From Pseudeuparius sepicola (lineage: Eukaryota > Arthropoda > Insecta > Coleoptera > Anthribidae), in contig OY987298.1 in assembly GCA_963920635.1 (NCBI GenBank), positions 55,717,949-55,781,948 on the forward strand: DNA of 64,000 nucleotides. The letters run 5' to 3'. Position 1 is the stretch's first letter. Every line of letters starts with the position of its first letter. The notes beneath the pieces are model-generated. The model had not been told where the DNA came from, ran no database searches, and saw only the letters and a program-made list of their open reading frames with translations. Below are positions 1 through 11,983 of this stretch, in pieces. The position numbers were made by a program, and so were the translations under genes.

Positions 1-94
1 TATGAGTAGTATGAAAAATTTATCGAAGTAAATGGTGGATTAGTAGAGAAAATTTAGATTTCATTTTTACTTTAGTTTTTTTTGCATTTAGGTA

Positions 95-402
95 CAGGGT
101 GTTTCAGTTAACGTGATAAACCCGATTTTCTCCATAGTTTTAAAGATAAATTGATAGTTCGAAAACCCGACTTGTGTAGAATTTTCCGAGGTAATCGATT
201 GTGGGGTCAAACTTAATATAAAGGATGTTGTTAAAAACTTATTTAAAAAAATACCGTTTTCCAAAAAAATTCGAAGTTGGATTTTCACACGAAATGTTAG
301 TAATGTGTATACGGGGAGTAACAAAAAAGTGTCGGTTTTCATTTCTGACTTCCGGTTTGACCGGAAGGGAGCATCACTTGATCAGATTTTTAAGACACCC
401 TG
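95..402. mobile_element. Short TA-flanked TIR element, mariner-type MITE
   Basis: The segment starts CAGGGTGTTTCAG and ends with the near-complement GACACCCTG, and TA lies on both sides (93-94, 403-404). A TA target and CAGGGTG ends are typical of mariner/Tc1-derived non-autonomous elements in insects. No transposase is visible. Short open frames inside overlap on both strands and look like chance. Confidence 0.6.
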
Positions 403-407
403 TATAA

Positions 408-626
408 TTTGGGCTTTTTAGGTTCTTTGTCTTCTCCCAATTCCAACGATATATAGTTTTATATAGTTATCACTAACAATATATTTTTAGTATTCCACGC
501 AAATAGGTATAGGTAAGTATGTGAATTTTTCATATTTGACGAAAATTATCTCTACTTTTAGAGATAACTATATAAAACTATATATGGTTGGAATTGGGAG
601 GACAAAGGCAACTTAATAAACCCAAA
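408..626. repeat. Foldback repeat with ~65-bp arms
   Basis: The left arm (408-471) and right arm (562-626) are imperfect inverted copies sharing TATATAGTTTTATATAG and CCCAATTCCAAC. The ~90-bp middle is not inverted. It looks like a MITE; no clear target duplication was found. Confidence 0.6.
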
Positions 627-721
627 ATATACAGGATGTCGTTTAGATGCTTCCGGCGCCCCTAAAATATTGAGAAATAATAAAAAAACGAGCATTTTAC
701 AAGAGTAATTCCGGAGAATTT

Positions 722-1895
722 TGTAGCGCCCAGGCAAACGCCTAAAGCCAGAATATTTAAATTCATAATATTCCTACAGTATCCTAGAGAGGCCCCGCAT
801 TCCAGATTTTTAAGACGAATACCAGCGAAAACCGACTAAAACCAGATTTCCTAGCTGAGGCCCCCATGAGAAATGATGTAAAAGGGCTCCCGACAGGAGC
901 TACCAGTAGTAGTAAACCGACTACCAGCAGTTGCCGCTGAAAGCTCTGCCCGAAAGAAGAGGGCAGGCGGCATCCCCTGCGGCTAGCCAGCCGCAGGCCA
1001 GTTGCAGTAGAAATACCTAATGAAGAAAATCAAGAAAGAAGTATTTTCCTAAGCACCGCAGTAAGTTTGGACTGGCCAAAAGTAAGATATTTTTGTTTTA
1101 ATTCCTTTGTGTCTGAATTGCCTTTTTATTTGAATTTTGAATTATTTTGGAAACTTTTAGAGAAATAGAATTTATTGTGCATTTTTAATTAATTAGAAAT
1201 AATTTCATAACTTTTGTGAACCGTAGTATGATTTTTGGGAATTTATTTTGAACCATATTATTTCACTGTAGATGTCAGAGTTTTTATTTTATTTAAACAA
1301 AAATAATTTTGTAACTTTTATTGGAAATTAGAAAGGGATTTGGGAAACTATTTAGAATCAAATTATTTTGTCGTTGAATTTAGAGTTTTGTTTTTAATTG
1401 AACAATTTTATATCAGAAATTTTGAGTAATTTTGAATTACATTCGTATACAAACTTGTATTGGGAAAAGATATACAGAGTCATCAATTAATTTCATTCTG
1501 TCTGGGAAATCTTTTGCAATTTTTGTACTTTTAATCTGAAGGTTTGTTATTTTATGACATAGTTTTGTATTTGTGCCTTTTTGACACTTTGTCTTGTGTT
1601 TTTAAATTCAATTGTTAAACAGTGTACCTTTTAAACGTTTGGATTTTGTTGCTTAGAAAAGGGTCATATTTAAGATATCTTGAGTGTAGCATTATGCAAA
1701 TTCATAGATTTTTAAATTATTCATTAATAATAATTATTGGGCAGGTTTTTTAAACTTCCTATTAAACTGTATTTTGTTAACTCAATGTACTGTTACGTAT
1801 TTAATCTTAATACACATAGTAAACTATCCCTGTGTTTCCGTTATTCACCCTTAGTCCCACACTAAAAGTAAATAACTTGTGGCTCACCCCTTACA
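722..1895. repeat. Possible solo LTR (weak)
   Basis: The segment begins TGTAGCGCCCAGG and ends CCCCTTACA. Its first ~350 bases are GC-rich and the rest AT-rich, as in some insect LTRs of the TGTAG...TTACA type. No matching second LTR, primer-binding site or gag-pol coding lies in the window, and flanking duplications do not match cleanly. It could instead be an unrelated GC-rich host segment. Confidence 0.22.
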
Positions 1896-2690
1896 AATAC
1901 CGCTCGCCAACCACCACCATAAAGGGGTGAGATTTCTACAATTTCAGGCTGGATTTTTTCAAAACTCCGGAGTGTAAGGCTTTCGCGCTTTAAAACTTTG
2001 ACGGAAATACTAGCACCCCATTGATCGAGAGACAGATGGAATACGAACATAGCCGCGCTAGCGCAGTTTACGTTGTTAGCACCATTTTTACCAGTAGTTT
2101 CTTTCACTTTCACTCCATTTTTGCCTGGAGACTGATACAGTACGAATATAGCCGCAAACGACCGTCGAAGCGAAGTTAACGTTAGTAGCAACATCTTCAA
2201 AGTGCATACCGGTTGATTTTCTTTAATAATATAGGAGATACATAACCTCGAAATTTGAGAAGATTAGTAGCTATTTGCCCTCGCAGAACTTTCACACTAT
2301 TCCAGGTACAGAATTTCGGTTTGTTTTGTAATCATGCAGGTGGGAGGAGGAAAAAAAATGATGCGAAACTTTTGACACGGCCCACTCGATTTTTCCAAAA
2401 CAGAGAGAAGCTTTTTGACTGGGTTTGCTACATTGGTGTGCTAAGAACCTACCACCTTGATTTCCGCGGAAAACACTTTTTTCTATGCACCAAGTTAGAA
2501 AGATGGAACAACTTTTGATAAGTGCAGCAGGTTAAATGATGCTCGGCTGGAAACATTTTTTTCCGTGGCCGCCCCAGATTTTTCGCAGGTGGATAATCTT
2601 TTTATTAGTACAGATAGAGACTTGCGCTTTTTTGTCCGTTTTTACGGCGCGCGATTGCGTGGGTACGGAAAAATAAGGAAAACGACGTAT
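1896..2690. other. No gene; degenerate low-copy repeats
   Basis: I see no credible coding exon. About 2,440-2,640 shares diverged wording (gcagca-, ccgtggcc-, and ttttattag- blocks) with 4,770-4,960, so both are probably remnants of one repeat. Short stretches such as 2,035-2,090 and 2,135-2,195 also resemble each other. Confidence 0.4.
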
Positions 2691-2696
2691 TCTTTA

Positions 2697-3114
2697 AATG
2701 AAATCGGTATTGAAAAGTCTCATTAACATCTCAAAATGCAGCACTATAGGAAACCATTATATCTAGTACTAAGTTGGTCTTGGAGAGATGTAAATGATCA
2801 AACGTCAGACGCGTTCATCGCCCGTGAAACGTGGCCAGATATTCAAAACCTGGCCAATAAAGTATCATTTAACGTTTCACACTCATTGCGGAATTGTTAT
2901 CTATAACAAACGCAATCTTTCAGTAATAAGTATTTTGGTCTGTTTAAACATCAGTAAATTTACCTAAAATTTTTCGAATATAAAGTATAATATGTACCTA
3001 CCTGGGCACTGAAGTCCCTTTTTATGACTCGTGTGGAATTTAGTTGCCGAGGCCTCTGGCCACATGTCATAAAAAGTTGAACGTAACGTTGAAGGCCTTG
3101 GTTCATAAATAGCT
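2697..3114 (+). repeat. R1 interspersed repeat, copy A
   Basis: This is the most diverged of six copies of a ~600-bp family (here called R1; others at 6,428, 7,786, 10,331, 15,601 and 36,434). Shared landmarks in order are the AATCGGTA-type start, GATGTAAA-nnTCAAACGTCAGACGCG, the TTGCGGAATTGTTA block, and a terminal hairpin built on GGCACTGAAGT...TTTTTATGACTCGTGTGG that ends near CCTTGGTtCATAAATA. It has no coding content. Confidence 0.65.
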
Positions 3115-3442
3115 ATTCCTCGACTACTTCATTTCAGAGAAAACGCTGAAAACTTTTTTATTTGCAAAGATAGAAAAAATTGGAAAAGTGCAAGCTTATT
3201 TTCTCGAAACACCCTGTATATTTTACCCGTAAAACATCCGCCTACTGGATTTTCGAGAAAATGCGTGCAACTTTTTCGATTTCAATGATGGAAACTTGGT
3301 TCCTTCGGGAATGTAAAGAGTGGAAGAAACAACAAGAAAAAAAAATTAAGATCCCAGCTTAATTGGTTTTCAAGAAAACGTAAAAAAACACGGGACATTT
3401 TTTTTTTATCAGAGCCCTTAAGTATATAATATAGACTTTTAC
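3115..3442. other. No gene; repeat remnants beside the 882-bp element
   Basis: The stretch includes a lone CACCCTGTATA at about 3,210, resembling an end of the TA-flanked MITE family, and two similar pieces starting near 3,130 and 3,255 (TTTCgAGAAAA-nGn). I see nothing coding. Confidence 0.35.
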
Positions 3443-4324
3443 CTGGACCGACACTATATTAAAGACCCGAGCGTGACGTCATATTTCATTGTTGCTTACG
3501 GACTGGAGTGGCGCCACTCGACGAAAAAAATGGCGACTTATTATAGGTTATAGGGGGGTATTCTGTGGTTATTGATATGTCAGTTACCGACGTTTAAAAT
3601 GTCCCAAATTTTACACATTATATCCAGCTTTACTATATACAATTTGTCTTCTTTTTACGGTAACGAATTGTCTTTGCGTCCAGTATTTAGCAGTTTTATC
3701 CTATTAACACAGCTTTTATAGGTAGATTTGTTTGTGATAACATGAAATTTCTATGCACATGAAGAAAATGATATGCACACTGCACAGACCATTAGGTGGA
3801 ATAAACACTATTTTGGAATTATGGCATGATCTGATCAATCAGGTGAAGAAGCGAAAATTCTAGATATTATTTTAGAAGAGTATTTTGTAACGTATGCAAG
3901 AATAATTTCGTTTGTAGCTCCATAAAGCGAACCAATAGCCCTCCATATAATAAGAAGAAAGATCTAATGCGTTTTATGCTTAGGTACTTACACTACAACT
4001 AGCCATGGACTTCATTTCAAACCAAAAGGTACCAAATACTCTTGCTTGCTTTTTAGACGCTTTTCGCTTTTCTTAAGAAAATGTATGGAAATATGTTAGG
4101 TGAACTTGTCAAATTAGAGGGACATAACAAACCAATATTTTATTTTATTTTGGATATTAAATTCGTTGTAACAGACACATTTGCATGTTTTTATTTTATA
4201 AAAGATTCTGCAACAATGGTATTTTAACATTAAACCACTGTGTAAATTTGTTTAGTCGGGTGGCGCCAGTGGCGATCGCTTGAAACAGCGCTATGCACAG
4301 GTCTTTAATATAGTGTTGGTCCAG
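3443..4324. mobile_element. 882-bp non-autonomous TIR element with 7-bp target duplication
   Basis: The left end CTGGACCGACACTATATT and right end (reverse complement CTGGACCAACACTATATT) form a TIR of about 25 bp with one mismatch, continuing imperfectly inward. CTTTTAC directly flanks both sides (3,436-3,442 and 4,325-4,331). No transposase is visible, so it would depend on an enzyme made elsewhere. The superfamily is unresolved: 7-8-bp duplications suggest a hAT- or P-like element, but the termini are not diagnostic. Confidence 0.75.
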
Positions 4325-4331
4325 CTTTTAC

Positions 4332-6427
4332 ACTTTCAAACGTTAAAAATGATGGCTAACCGATTTTCAGTTTAGGTTTCTTTGTCAGGAGTTTTGCCTG
4401 CCAAGGAAATTATCCAGGAGTTAGAATTAGATGTCACAGTGCGACTTGGGAGTGCATACCTGACCTCGATTATGAGAACTTTCGCCGTTTGAAACTGGAC
4501 GATGAGGAGGTTAGAATTTGTTGTCACCTTATTGCCTTTGAGGTTATGGAGAACCTTTAAAGTGAGAAAGCGTACCGGGTGGCTCCCTCTGGAAAGTGTG
4601 ATAGACGAAAAAACTGGGAATTGTAAGATAACATAACCTCAACATTCTTTCTTCTTCTTTCTTTGCTCAGAGCAAATGGAACTATTTTGTCTTTAGAGAG
4701 ATATAGAACATCGAGGATTCTTGCGTTGGGGTGGCCAAGTAAAATGATTGAGAAATGTAAAAAAAATGGCGATTTAGCCGGAAAACACAACTGTTTTATT
4801 GTGCCAAAATAGAGAGACGGAACGAATTGCGTTAGGTGCAGCAAACAAAATGACGCTGCTCCGAAAAAAAAAAAAATTCCATGGCCATCCCCAATTTTTC
4901 AGAGATGAGTAATTTTTTTTATTAGAAGACAAATATACTTCCGGTTTTTTTTTCGGCTCCAAACACCGAGAGGACAATTATCGAAAAAAAAAAAATAACG
5001 GCACGCTTGGCAAGTTTCCTCATTTTCCCGTTGTTAAGAAAAAAACATTTTTTGCAAATGCGACGACCTAACCTAGGAGCAATGGTCGTCAGAGTCCGTT
5101 AATCTGAAGGTTTGTCCGAAGCCCTCAGACTCGCGTCTCTCCAGACTTTTAGCATCACTCATTTCTATAAATCTGTCTTAAAAGTCGGCGACCGAGCCAG
5201 TCGCCCCGCCGGAAGGATGGGCGAAACTCTAATTCCAACTTCACTTTTTTTTTGGAAAAGGGGTATGTTTTGAAATAACTTTTCAACAACATAAGTTCTA
5301 CACAAGTATAATTCTTTAACCATCAATCTGTCTCTAAAATTAACAACAAAATCGGGTAAATCACACTGGCACACCCTGTACTGAAAGTCAAAAAGAACTC
5401 TGATGAGACAAAATTTCCGTTCATTAATTTACCGAATGCTGTAATTTGAACTTTTATTATCTAAAATTACAGTTACTATGGAGTTGAACAAATATTCCCT
5501 ATTTTTCAATTATCATATTATGAACGGTTGGTACAACCGGGTTGAAAATGTTAGTCGCTTTTTTTAGATAATTAGCAAATGCATATCAGTTTACTGGCAG
5601 ATGGCGCTAGTTAGACCTTTTTTTTTTGTTAAACATACATACACAATTCCTACCCATCAGCGGCAGTAGGAATGTTAACATTTTACAACAATGTCAAGCG
5701 GCAATAGTCAGGAACATGCTATGCAAAAGTAACGGTATGAAAATGGTTTCATTTATTAATGTTTGTCGGTCTGTGGGTTTGTGTTTCGTAGGCCATAAAA
5801 CGAAGTAAGAAGCAAAGCATTGCATAACCTTCAATCTTGTCGCTTGCTCCCCTGCTCTCGGAATAAAAGTATTGCACCGGCGCCAATTTTCACGTACTTA
5901 TATCTTTAAACATTACATTAGGAACGGACTGTATGGCGACGGAAGCTACTGTTAAAATAATTTAATAGATAGGCCATTTGCGGCGGCTGTCCAGACGTCA
6001 ATGCACTGCCGCTATTTAGCAGCTAATTAAATCGCAATTAATGCAGCGTTGCCAGCGCAAACAGCGGCATGATGTTCGTACCTAGTGTTTTTGAGGGTCC
6101 TTAATTGAAATATTAATTAGCGTCCGAGAGAATGCGCGGCGGCATGTTTTTTTTGCTGGCTGCACCCTTGACGCTCTTGCCCTGCTAGGATGTGATAGAT
6201 GGGCCGTTGCCGTTGTTGTTTCGCTTACAGGCGGACACTGGATGGGGCCGCTGTTATCCGACATTGACAGCGCTTGGAAATAAAATCGGTAGAGCTTTAT
6301 ACCGGCTGTAAGAAAAAAGCGGGCCATCCCGTTAAGTGTGTATTTTTGGCGTCAAAAGATGACGCATTTAAAAAATGACCTTAAAAGATACAGTATGCTG
6401 AAGTTGAAATTTTAAAATTATTTTTTC
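4332..6427. other. No gene; includes a GC-richer stretch at 5,900-6,330
   Basis: No exon with splice sites or recognisable protein was found. 4,770-4,960 is the remnant repeat that matches 2,440-2,640. The 5,900-6,330 part is richer in GC and CpG, with TTAATTA and GCTAATTAA motifs. It resembles the 8,868-9,130 segment in composition only and could be host regulatory DNA. Confidence 0.35.
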
Positions 6428-7232
6428 TTGAAATCGGCCGGGTAAAGTGTCTCAAAATCGTCATTAAAAGCTCATAAATCGGCACAGAAGTAGCCCATTA
6501 TTGTACGATTTTTCAATAAGTAGGCCTTGACGAGATCTAAACATCAAACGTCAGACGCGGAGCCATCGCAAGTCAAAAGTGACCAAATATTCAAAACTCG
6601 GCAAATAAAGGCCCATTTAACTTTTCGTACACATTGCGAAATTGTTACCTATAGCAGCGCAATTTTTCACAATAAATATAGGTACTCCTGGACGAAATTA
6701 ACGCACCAACATACAAAATTTACAATTATTTTGAGTGTCCACATAATAGTAGGCTTTGGACATTACTACTGTTAAACTAATTAAATAATGTAAATTGTTG
6801 CTTTTCATTTAGTTGCCATTAATTTATTTTTCCATTAATCTATTTTAAAAAATGCAATTTTTGTGGGAATTTATTATGTTGGTGCGTTAATTTTGTCCGG
6901 GAGTTTATTTCAGTAGGCTTGAATATGAATCTATTTTGCATGGAGGCTGCACAATAGGCAGCAGTTTGGATTTCCTGTTGGAAAGTGCCGTGTCTCGTCA
7001 TACTTGACCTAGGAGGTAGAGCAAATCGTCAAAGTCAAGCAATGCCGCGCGCAGTCGGTTCATGGACGGGTGGTCCCTTATGATTATTTTTTTGCCCAAT
7101 AAAACATTTTTTTTCCGATTTCAAAAAAATATATAACATATATCTACCTACCTCGGCACTGATGTTCTTTTTATGACTCAAGTGGTTTATTTGCCTCGGC
7201 CAGATGCCTCAGTGCCTTGATACATAAATAAC
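6428..7232 (+). repeat. R1 interspersed repeat, copy B, interrupted by a MITE
   Basis: It starts TTGAAATCGGC and ends CTTGATACATAAATA, with all R1 landmarks in the same order as copy D (10,331-10,943). A 219-bp TIR element (6,685-6,903) interrupts it. Internal hairpin sequences around the GGCACTGA block are only partly kept. Confidence 0.75.
6685..6903. mobile_element. 219-bp MITE nested in R1 copy B
   Basis: The ends are CTCCTGGACGAAATTAACG and the inverted CTCCCGGACAAAATTAACG, extending through GCACCAACATA, giving ~30-bp TIRs with two or three mismatches. R1 copy D lacks the segment, which shows it is an insertion. The TIR resembles Tc1/mariner-type ends; target duplication is unclear. Confidence 0.75.
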
Positions 7233-7785
7233 AATTTTTGCGATTATTTTGTCAATAATTTTTGATGCATTAGTTTGAAATTTGGGAGAGATACATCCTA
7301 TGATTAACCATATATCCTCGAAGTTATGTTTGTAAACGAAGCTTCAAAAAAACAAGAATGGAAGTTGGAGGCGTTATTTCGCCGTTTTTCTAATTTGATA
7401 ATTTTTTTTATTAAAAATAATAACACCAGTAACAAGTACATCACAAACAGACTAGTTAAACTCACTTATTAATTATCGATCCATGATATGTTCAACTGAT
7501 TCAGCAATGTGAAAACGAGCTATTTTAACTGGAGAAAACCCAATGTTCTCTTGTTGTTTTTGCTTAAATTTTACACTCTGTATTATAATCCTTTGGATAG
7601 ACAAGGTTATGCCGCAAGTAACGGGAGAGTCCTATTCTTGAGCAATTATTATCAGATCATCTTTGGTTGCTTTTAGTATAATTAAAACTATACACACCCT
7701 GGACATCACTTAGGTAAGTTCGTTTGATCTTATGATTTTACAATATCGAACTACAATCAAATAATATGTAAGTAATGTTTTTTTC
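7233..7785. other. No gene seen
   Basis: AT-rich sequence without recognisable coding, splice-site-bounded exons or clear inverted structure. Confidence 0.4.
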
Positions 7786-8760
7786 TTGAAATCGGCAGTA
7801 AAGTGTCCCAAAATCGCCATTAAAAGCACAGAAATCGTACAATAATGGGCTACATTATTGTACGATTTTTTCAATAAGTAGGCCTTGGCGAGATGTAAAC
7901 ATCAAACGTCGTACACATTGCGAAATTGTTTCCTATAGAAGCGCAATCCTTCAGTATACATACAGGGTGTTCGAAAAATAGACGGAGATATTTTAGAGGG
8001 TGATTCCCTGTTAAGAAATATGAAAAAAAGTTTCTATAAACATGGGTTCGGAAATGCAGAGTTTTCAAGATACAGGATGTTAAATAAAAAAAAATAAAAC
8101 ATGAAATTAAAAATTATTTACTCGATTCTGTTGAAATTTGGCAATGTTATTTGTTGTATTAAGAGGCTAATTTCGCCCTAACTAGATTAAATTTATTAAG
8201 TCCAGTGGCGTCCCGGGGGGCACCTTAGCGAATATTATTATCAAAAAAATGTACGCCACTACCTTTTTTGTAACTTTTATATTTTTTGTTTGATTAAGCA
8301 TCTAAAAATACAACTTCTTTCCCTCTTGTATTGTTTTCCTATCTCACTTCGTTTTCGAGAAAAAAAAAAAATAAAAACCGTTTTATTGCATGTCACTGGA
8401 CAAAATTGGTTGTAGTGTACTTTATGTTATGATATTGGAAAAGTTGCAATAACACTCTTTCCTAGAAATGCTTTTGATTATTTGTTTTCCAAGGCACTTG
8501 TGATTTTTTTTGCAAAAATTGATAAACCAATTTTGTCCAGTGACATGCAATATATTTAACATCCTGTATCTTGAAAACTCTGCATTTCCGGACCCATGTT
8601 TATAGAAACTTTTTTTCATATTTCTTAACAGGGAATCACCCTCTAAAATATCTCCGTCTATTTTTCGAACACCCTGTATTTTAGTAAATTTGAATATCAA
8701 CAGATTTGTTGTGTAGGCTGCACAAGAAGCAGCAGTTTGGTTTTTCTGTATGAACTAACA
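7786..8760 (+). repeat. R1 interspersed repeat, copy C, 3' truncated and interrupted
   Basis: It starts TTGAAATCGGCAGTAAAGTG and follows copy D up to GCAGCAGTTTGG, then the similarity stops, so the terminal hairpin is missing. A TA-flanked palindromic element (7,963-8,676) sits inside. Comparison with copy D fixes its insertion point exactly. Confidence 0.7.
7963..8676. mobile_element. 714-bp TA-flanked palindromic element nested in R1 copy C
   Basis: The ends are CAGGGTGTTCGAAAAATAG and its exact complement, with TA on each side (7,961-7,962; 8,677-8,678). The inverted arms are about 125 bp (7,963-8,090 and 8,551-8,676) and nearly identical. The middle carries further inverted wording around CCAGTG-ACATGCA. 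Reading across the element restores the R1 sequence at one TA. This is a non-autonomous mariner/Tc1-type element. Confidence 0.85.
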
Positions 8761-8867
8761 TGGTAGAAAAATTATCCTATCCCGAAACAAAATAGACACC
8801 CAGCCTCCTGAATATTTTTACAATAGCTAAATTTAAGAAGATTATTTTGTTTCGTTAATTGCGGCGC

Positions 8868-9180
8868 CATCGTTGGTGTAATGCGCTTCAGCGGCATTAC
8901 ATCCGTCGTGTTTTATAACAAAGCACTGCCGGTGTCGGACAACGGGGCCGCATCAAGTGCCCCAGCGTCAGCGTAGTGCCAACGGCACCGGCCCATTTGT
9001 CACTCGGCGCTGGCCGGCCCGAGCGCCGAGTGGACCCGCAAAAAAACTACGGCGTTACAAACCTGCGTCGCGCTAATTAATATTTGAATCAAGTGGCCGT
9101 TAAAACACTACATCATGCGCTGTTTACGCCAGGGACAACTGCACTATATTATATTAGTTGGTAAGCTAAATATAGCCAGA
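8868..9180 (+). repeat. GC-rich segment duplicated at 11,745 (intact copy)
   Basis: The segment contains GTCGGACAACGGGGCCGC, GCGCTAATTAATATTTGAAT and ATGCGCTGTTTACGCCAGGG, all repeated almost identically at 11,745-11,982 and continuing at 13,035. It is far richer in CpG than its surroundings and has no open frame conserved between copies. It may be host regulatory or non-coding DNA that was duplicated. It also provides the empty site for the element at 11,984-13,034. Confidence 0.7.
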
Positions 9181-9880
9181 GTGCTGCAATCTATGCGTAC
9201 GTTCATCGCAATTCACTAAATTGATCGTGGAAATTTGTTCCATATCTAGGTAATGATTACTGTGAGATGTTTGCATTCTTTGAACATAGTATTTGAAAGT
9301 TAATTTCTGGAAGATAACTATCACTTTAAACAATAAATTGGTTTCGTAATGGGTCAGTGCTTCATTTAAATCGGCTATTGCAAATTTCTACATTATTTCA
9401 TCAGGTCGAACAAAGCGATTGTTTTCCATGAGGCCTCGTTATTATAAAATTTACAAGTATCTCATTGTACTGGAAACCTTAAGGGTATCTGGCATACAAT
9501 AAGTAACAATATAGCATAGCCGTAGGTAATACGAAATCAAGTAAGCATAAGAAAGGTATAGGTAAAATATGTAAGAATAGAGCTCATGCGCTGTTTACGT
9601 CAGGGACTATATTATTTTAGTCCTGAGTTAAATACAATCAGCATGCGGCAATCGAAATTAACGTTGTTATTACATTCTTTGAAGATATTAATAGAATAGA
9701 AACAAAATCATTTCAGAATAAGTTGCCAGCAAAGAGTAAATATTTCAAAGTTAATTTCTGGAAGGAAACGATCATTTTGAGTAGGCTGTCACTGGATAGT
9801 CTATTTGAAAGTTCTAGAGTATTTGGAGCAAAACGATTGTTTTGATTTATGAGCATTCATACAACTTGCACGTATCTACT
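9116..9880 (+). repeat. Diverged tandem duplication, units ~475 bp apart
   Basis: Unit 1 (9,116-9,480) and unit 2 (9,592-9,880) share GCGCTGTTTACGnCAGGGA, AAGTTAATTTCTGGAAG, ACGATTGTTTT and a final lACTTGCACGTATCT-like block. The order is kept but many bases and small indels differ, so the duplication is old. Confidence 0.55.
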
Positions 9881-10312
9881 ATATCTCGGTTTAAAAATCA
9901 AATTTTTATTAATTTTGAACTCACAAATATCACAGAAAATCCATTATTCGAAAGAAAAAAATGCCTTTTTGATAATCTAGCTTTGTGTAAAAACACATTC
10001 GAGATCCATGTCCTAATATATGAGACACTTTTTAAATTCCCGAAAATTGCGGAAATTTCTTCGACCTGTAACTTTTTTAATTTCAAGAGTTACCGAAAAA
10101 CTTTCTGCATGAAATCTGTGGGCAAACTGATTATCTCAATCTTACTTTATCAGAATTTGAAGAAATGCCGCTGTTTAGTGGATGCTCCCTTAGCGCTTAA
10201 AAAAGTTATAGCATTCAATGACATCAAGAATTGCCTATTTTATGCACTTTCAATCGATATATCACAAGCGCTACATATCCCTTGCGCTAGCCAAATTGAG
10301 ATAAATTTTTTT
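9880..10312. repeat. Left arm of a ~1.75-kb inverted repeat
   Basis: The arm is the diverged reverse complement of 11,170-11,630; for example GCGCTACATAT and TTCTTCGACCTGTAACTTTTT are mirrored. A 163-residue frame spans it, but the same region on the other arm is not open and the residues match nothing I know. I read it as a foldback element, not a gene. Confidence 0.6.
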
Positions 10313-10330
10313 GAAGAACTACCTTTTTTT

Positions 10331-10943
10331 TGAAATCGGAACAGTAATAAAGTGTCTCAAAATCGTCATTAAAATCTCATAAATCGGCACATAAGTAGCC
10401 CATTATTGTACGATTTTTTCAGTAAGTAGGCCTTGACGAGATGTAAACATCAAACGTCAGACGCGGAGCCATCACGCGTCTAAAATGACCAAATATTGAA
10501 AACCCGCCCAAAAGGGCCCATTTAACTTTTCGTACACATTGCGAAATTGTTACCTATAGCAGCGCAATATTTCAGTATAAATATTTTAGTAGGTTTGAAT
10601 ATCAATCTATTTTTCATGGAGGCTGCACAGCAGGCAGCAGTTTGGAAGTTTCTGTTCGGAAGCGCCGTGCCCCGTCATACTTGACCTAGGTAGAGCGGTC
10701 GTCAAAGTCAAGCAACGCCGCGAGCAGTCGCTTCATGGACGGATGATCCCTTATGATTAGGTATTTTTTGCATAATAAAACATTTTTTTCCGATTTAAAA
10801 AATATAATATAATATAGATGTACCTCGGCACTGAAGTTCTTTTTATGGCTCATGTGGTTTATTTGCCTCGGCCAGAAGCCTCAACAACAAAATTCCGCAT
10901 GAGTCATAAAAAGTTGAACCTCAGTGCCTTGGTACATAAATAA
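10331..10943 (+). repeat. R1 interspersed repeat, copy D (reference copy)
   Basis: This is the best-preserved R1 copy, inserted between the arms of the 9,880/11,170 inverted repeat. It starts GAAATCGGA and ends CCTTGGTACATAAATAA. The last ~120 bases (10,821-10,943) form a hairpin pairing GGCACTGAAGTTCTTTTTAT with its near complement. There is no A-tail, no target duplication that I can define and no coding frame. A SINE, a MITE or a Helitron end all remain possible. Confidence 0.75.
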
Positions 10944-11169
10944 TTAATATTTATCTATTTAATTAATTTCACAACACACATCCGTCAAGTCTTTGAAATT
11001 TGTGGCGAGGAATCTGCATCTCGCACATTTATAAACAAAATTAGTAGGTGGGAAGAACAATAGTTTGTCAGTTAATTAAATCGATAAGTGTAGTTTATTT
11101 AACCCAACTTTCAAAACATTTTGCTTCTTTGCCAAGCTTTTTAAATTTTAGTTTTTTCCTTTAAAAATA

Positions 11170-11630
11170 TTATAAATCAGTAGCGCAAGTAATATGTAGC
11201 GCTTGTGATATATCGATTGTAAGTGCATAAATTAAATAGATAACATTTTGACGCTATGGTCTGTTATAATAATGGAACCATTTCTTTTGAAGTTACTGAG
11301 AGAGCACCGATATCTACTAAACCGCGGCGTTTTTCCAAATTCTGATAGACTAAACTTAAACAATCACTATTGCCCACACATTTCATAAAGTACCAACCTT
11401 TGAAATGAAAAAGTTACAGGCCGAAGAAGTTTCGGAAACTTTCGCGTTTTTCAAAAATATCTCAAATCTTAGAGAGTAGACCATGAACCTGGAATATGTT
11501 CTTACGCAAAGCTATAAGACAATAAATTTCTTCGAAAAGTACATATTTGTCAAGATATTTTCAAGTGGACCTCCGTCAATAGACACACACCGCATAAAAC
11601 TTTATAAAAAAAGAAACCGTCCTATGGGCA
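11170..11630. repeat. Right arm of the ~1.75-kb inverted repeat
   Basis: This is the mirror partner of 9,880-10,312. Similarity by eye is moderate, with many substitutions and small indels, so the foldback is old. Confidence 0.6.
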
Positions 11631-11744
11631 GCAATTTATTTAAAACATATCCGAAGCAGAGAAAAGCTTACACCAGTTAAATAATTTCCGGTGGATGGCT
11701 TACGTGGACGCGGCATTCGTTTGTGTAACCGTAACACACGCCCG

Positions 11745-11982
11745 TGGCACATGTCCCTCGTGTTTTCTAACAAAGCATTGTCGGTGTCGGACAACGGGGC
11801 CGCATCAAGTGCCCCAGCGTCAGTGTAGTGCCAACGGCACCGGCCCATTTGTCACTCGGGGCTGGCCGGTCCGAGCGCCGAGTGGACGCGCTAAAAAAAT
11901 TACGGCGTTACAAACCCGCGTCGCGCTAATTAATATTTGAATCAAGTGGCCGTTAGAACACTACGTCATGCGCTGTTTACGC
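11745..11982 (+). repeat. GC-rich duplicated segment, second copy, split by an insertion
   Basis: It matches 8,880-9,130 nearly base for base (GTCGGACAACGGGGCCGC, GCCAACGGCACCGGCCC, GCGCTAATTAATATTTGAAT). It is interrupted at CGCTGTTTACGC by a ~1.05-kb element and resumes at 13,035 with CGCTGTTTACGCCAGGG. Confidence 0.75.
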
Positions 11983-11983
11983 A

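Noticed and set aside
9842..10333. 163-residue open frame
   Set aside because: It covers one arm of a diverged inverted repeat; the matching arm is not open in the corresponding frame and the residues match no family I know.
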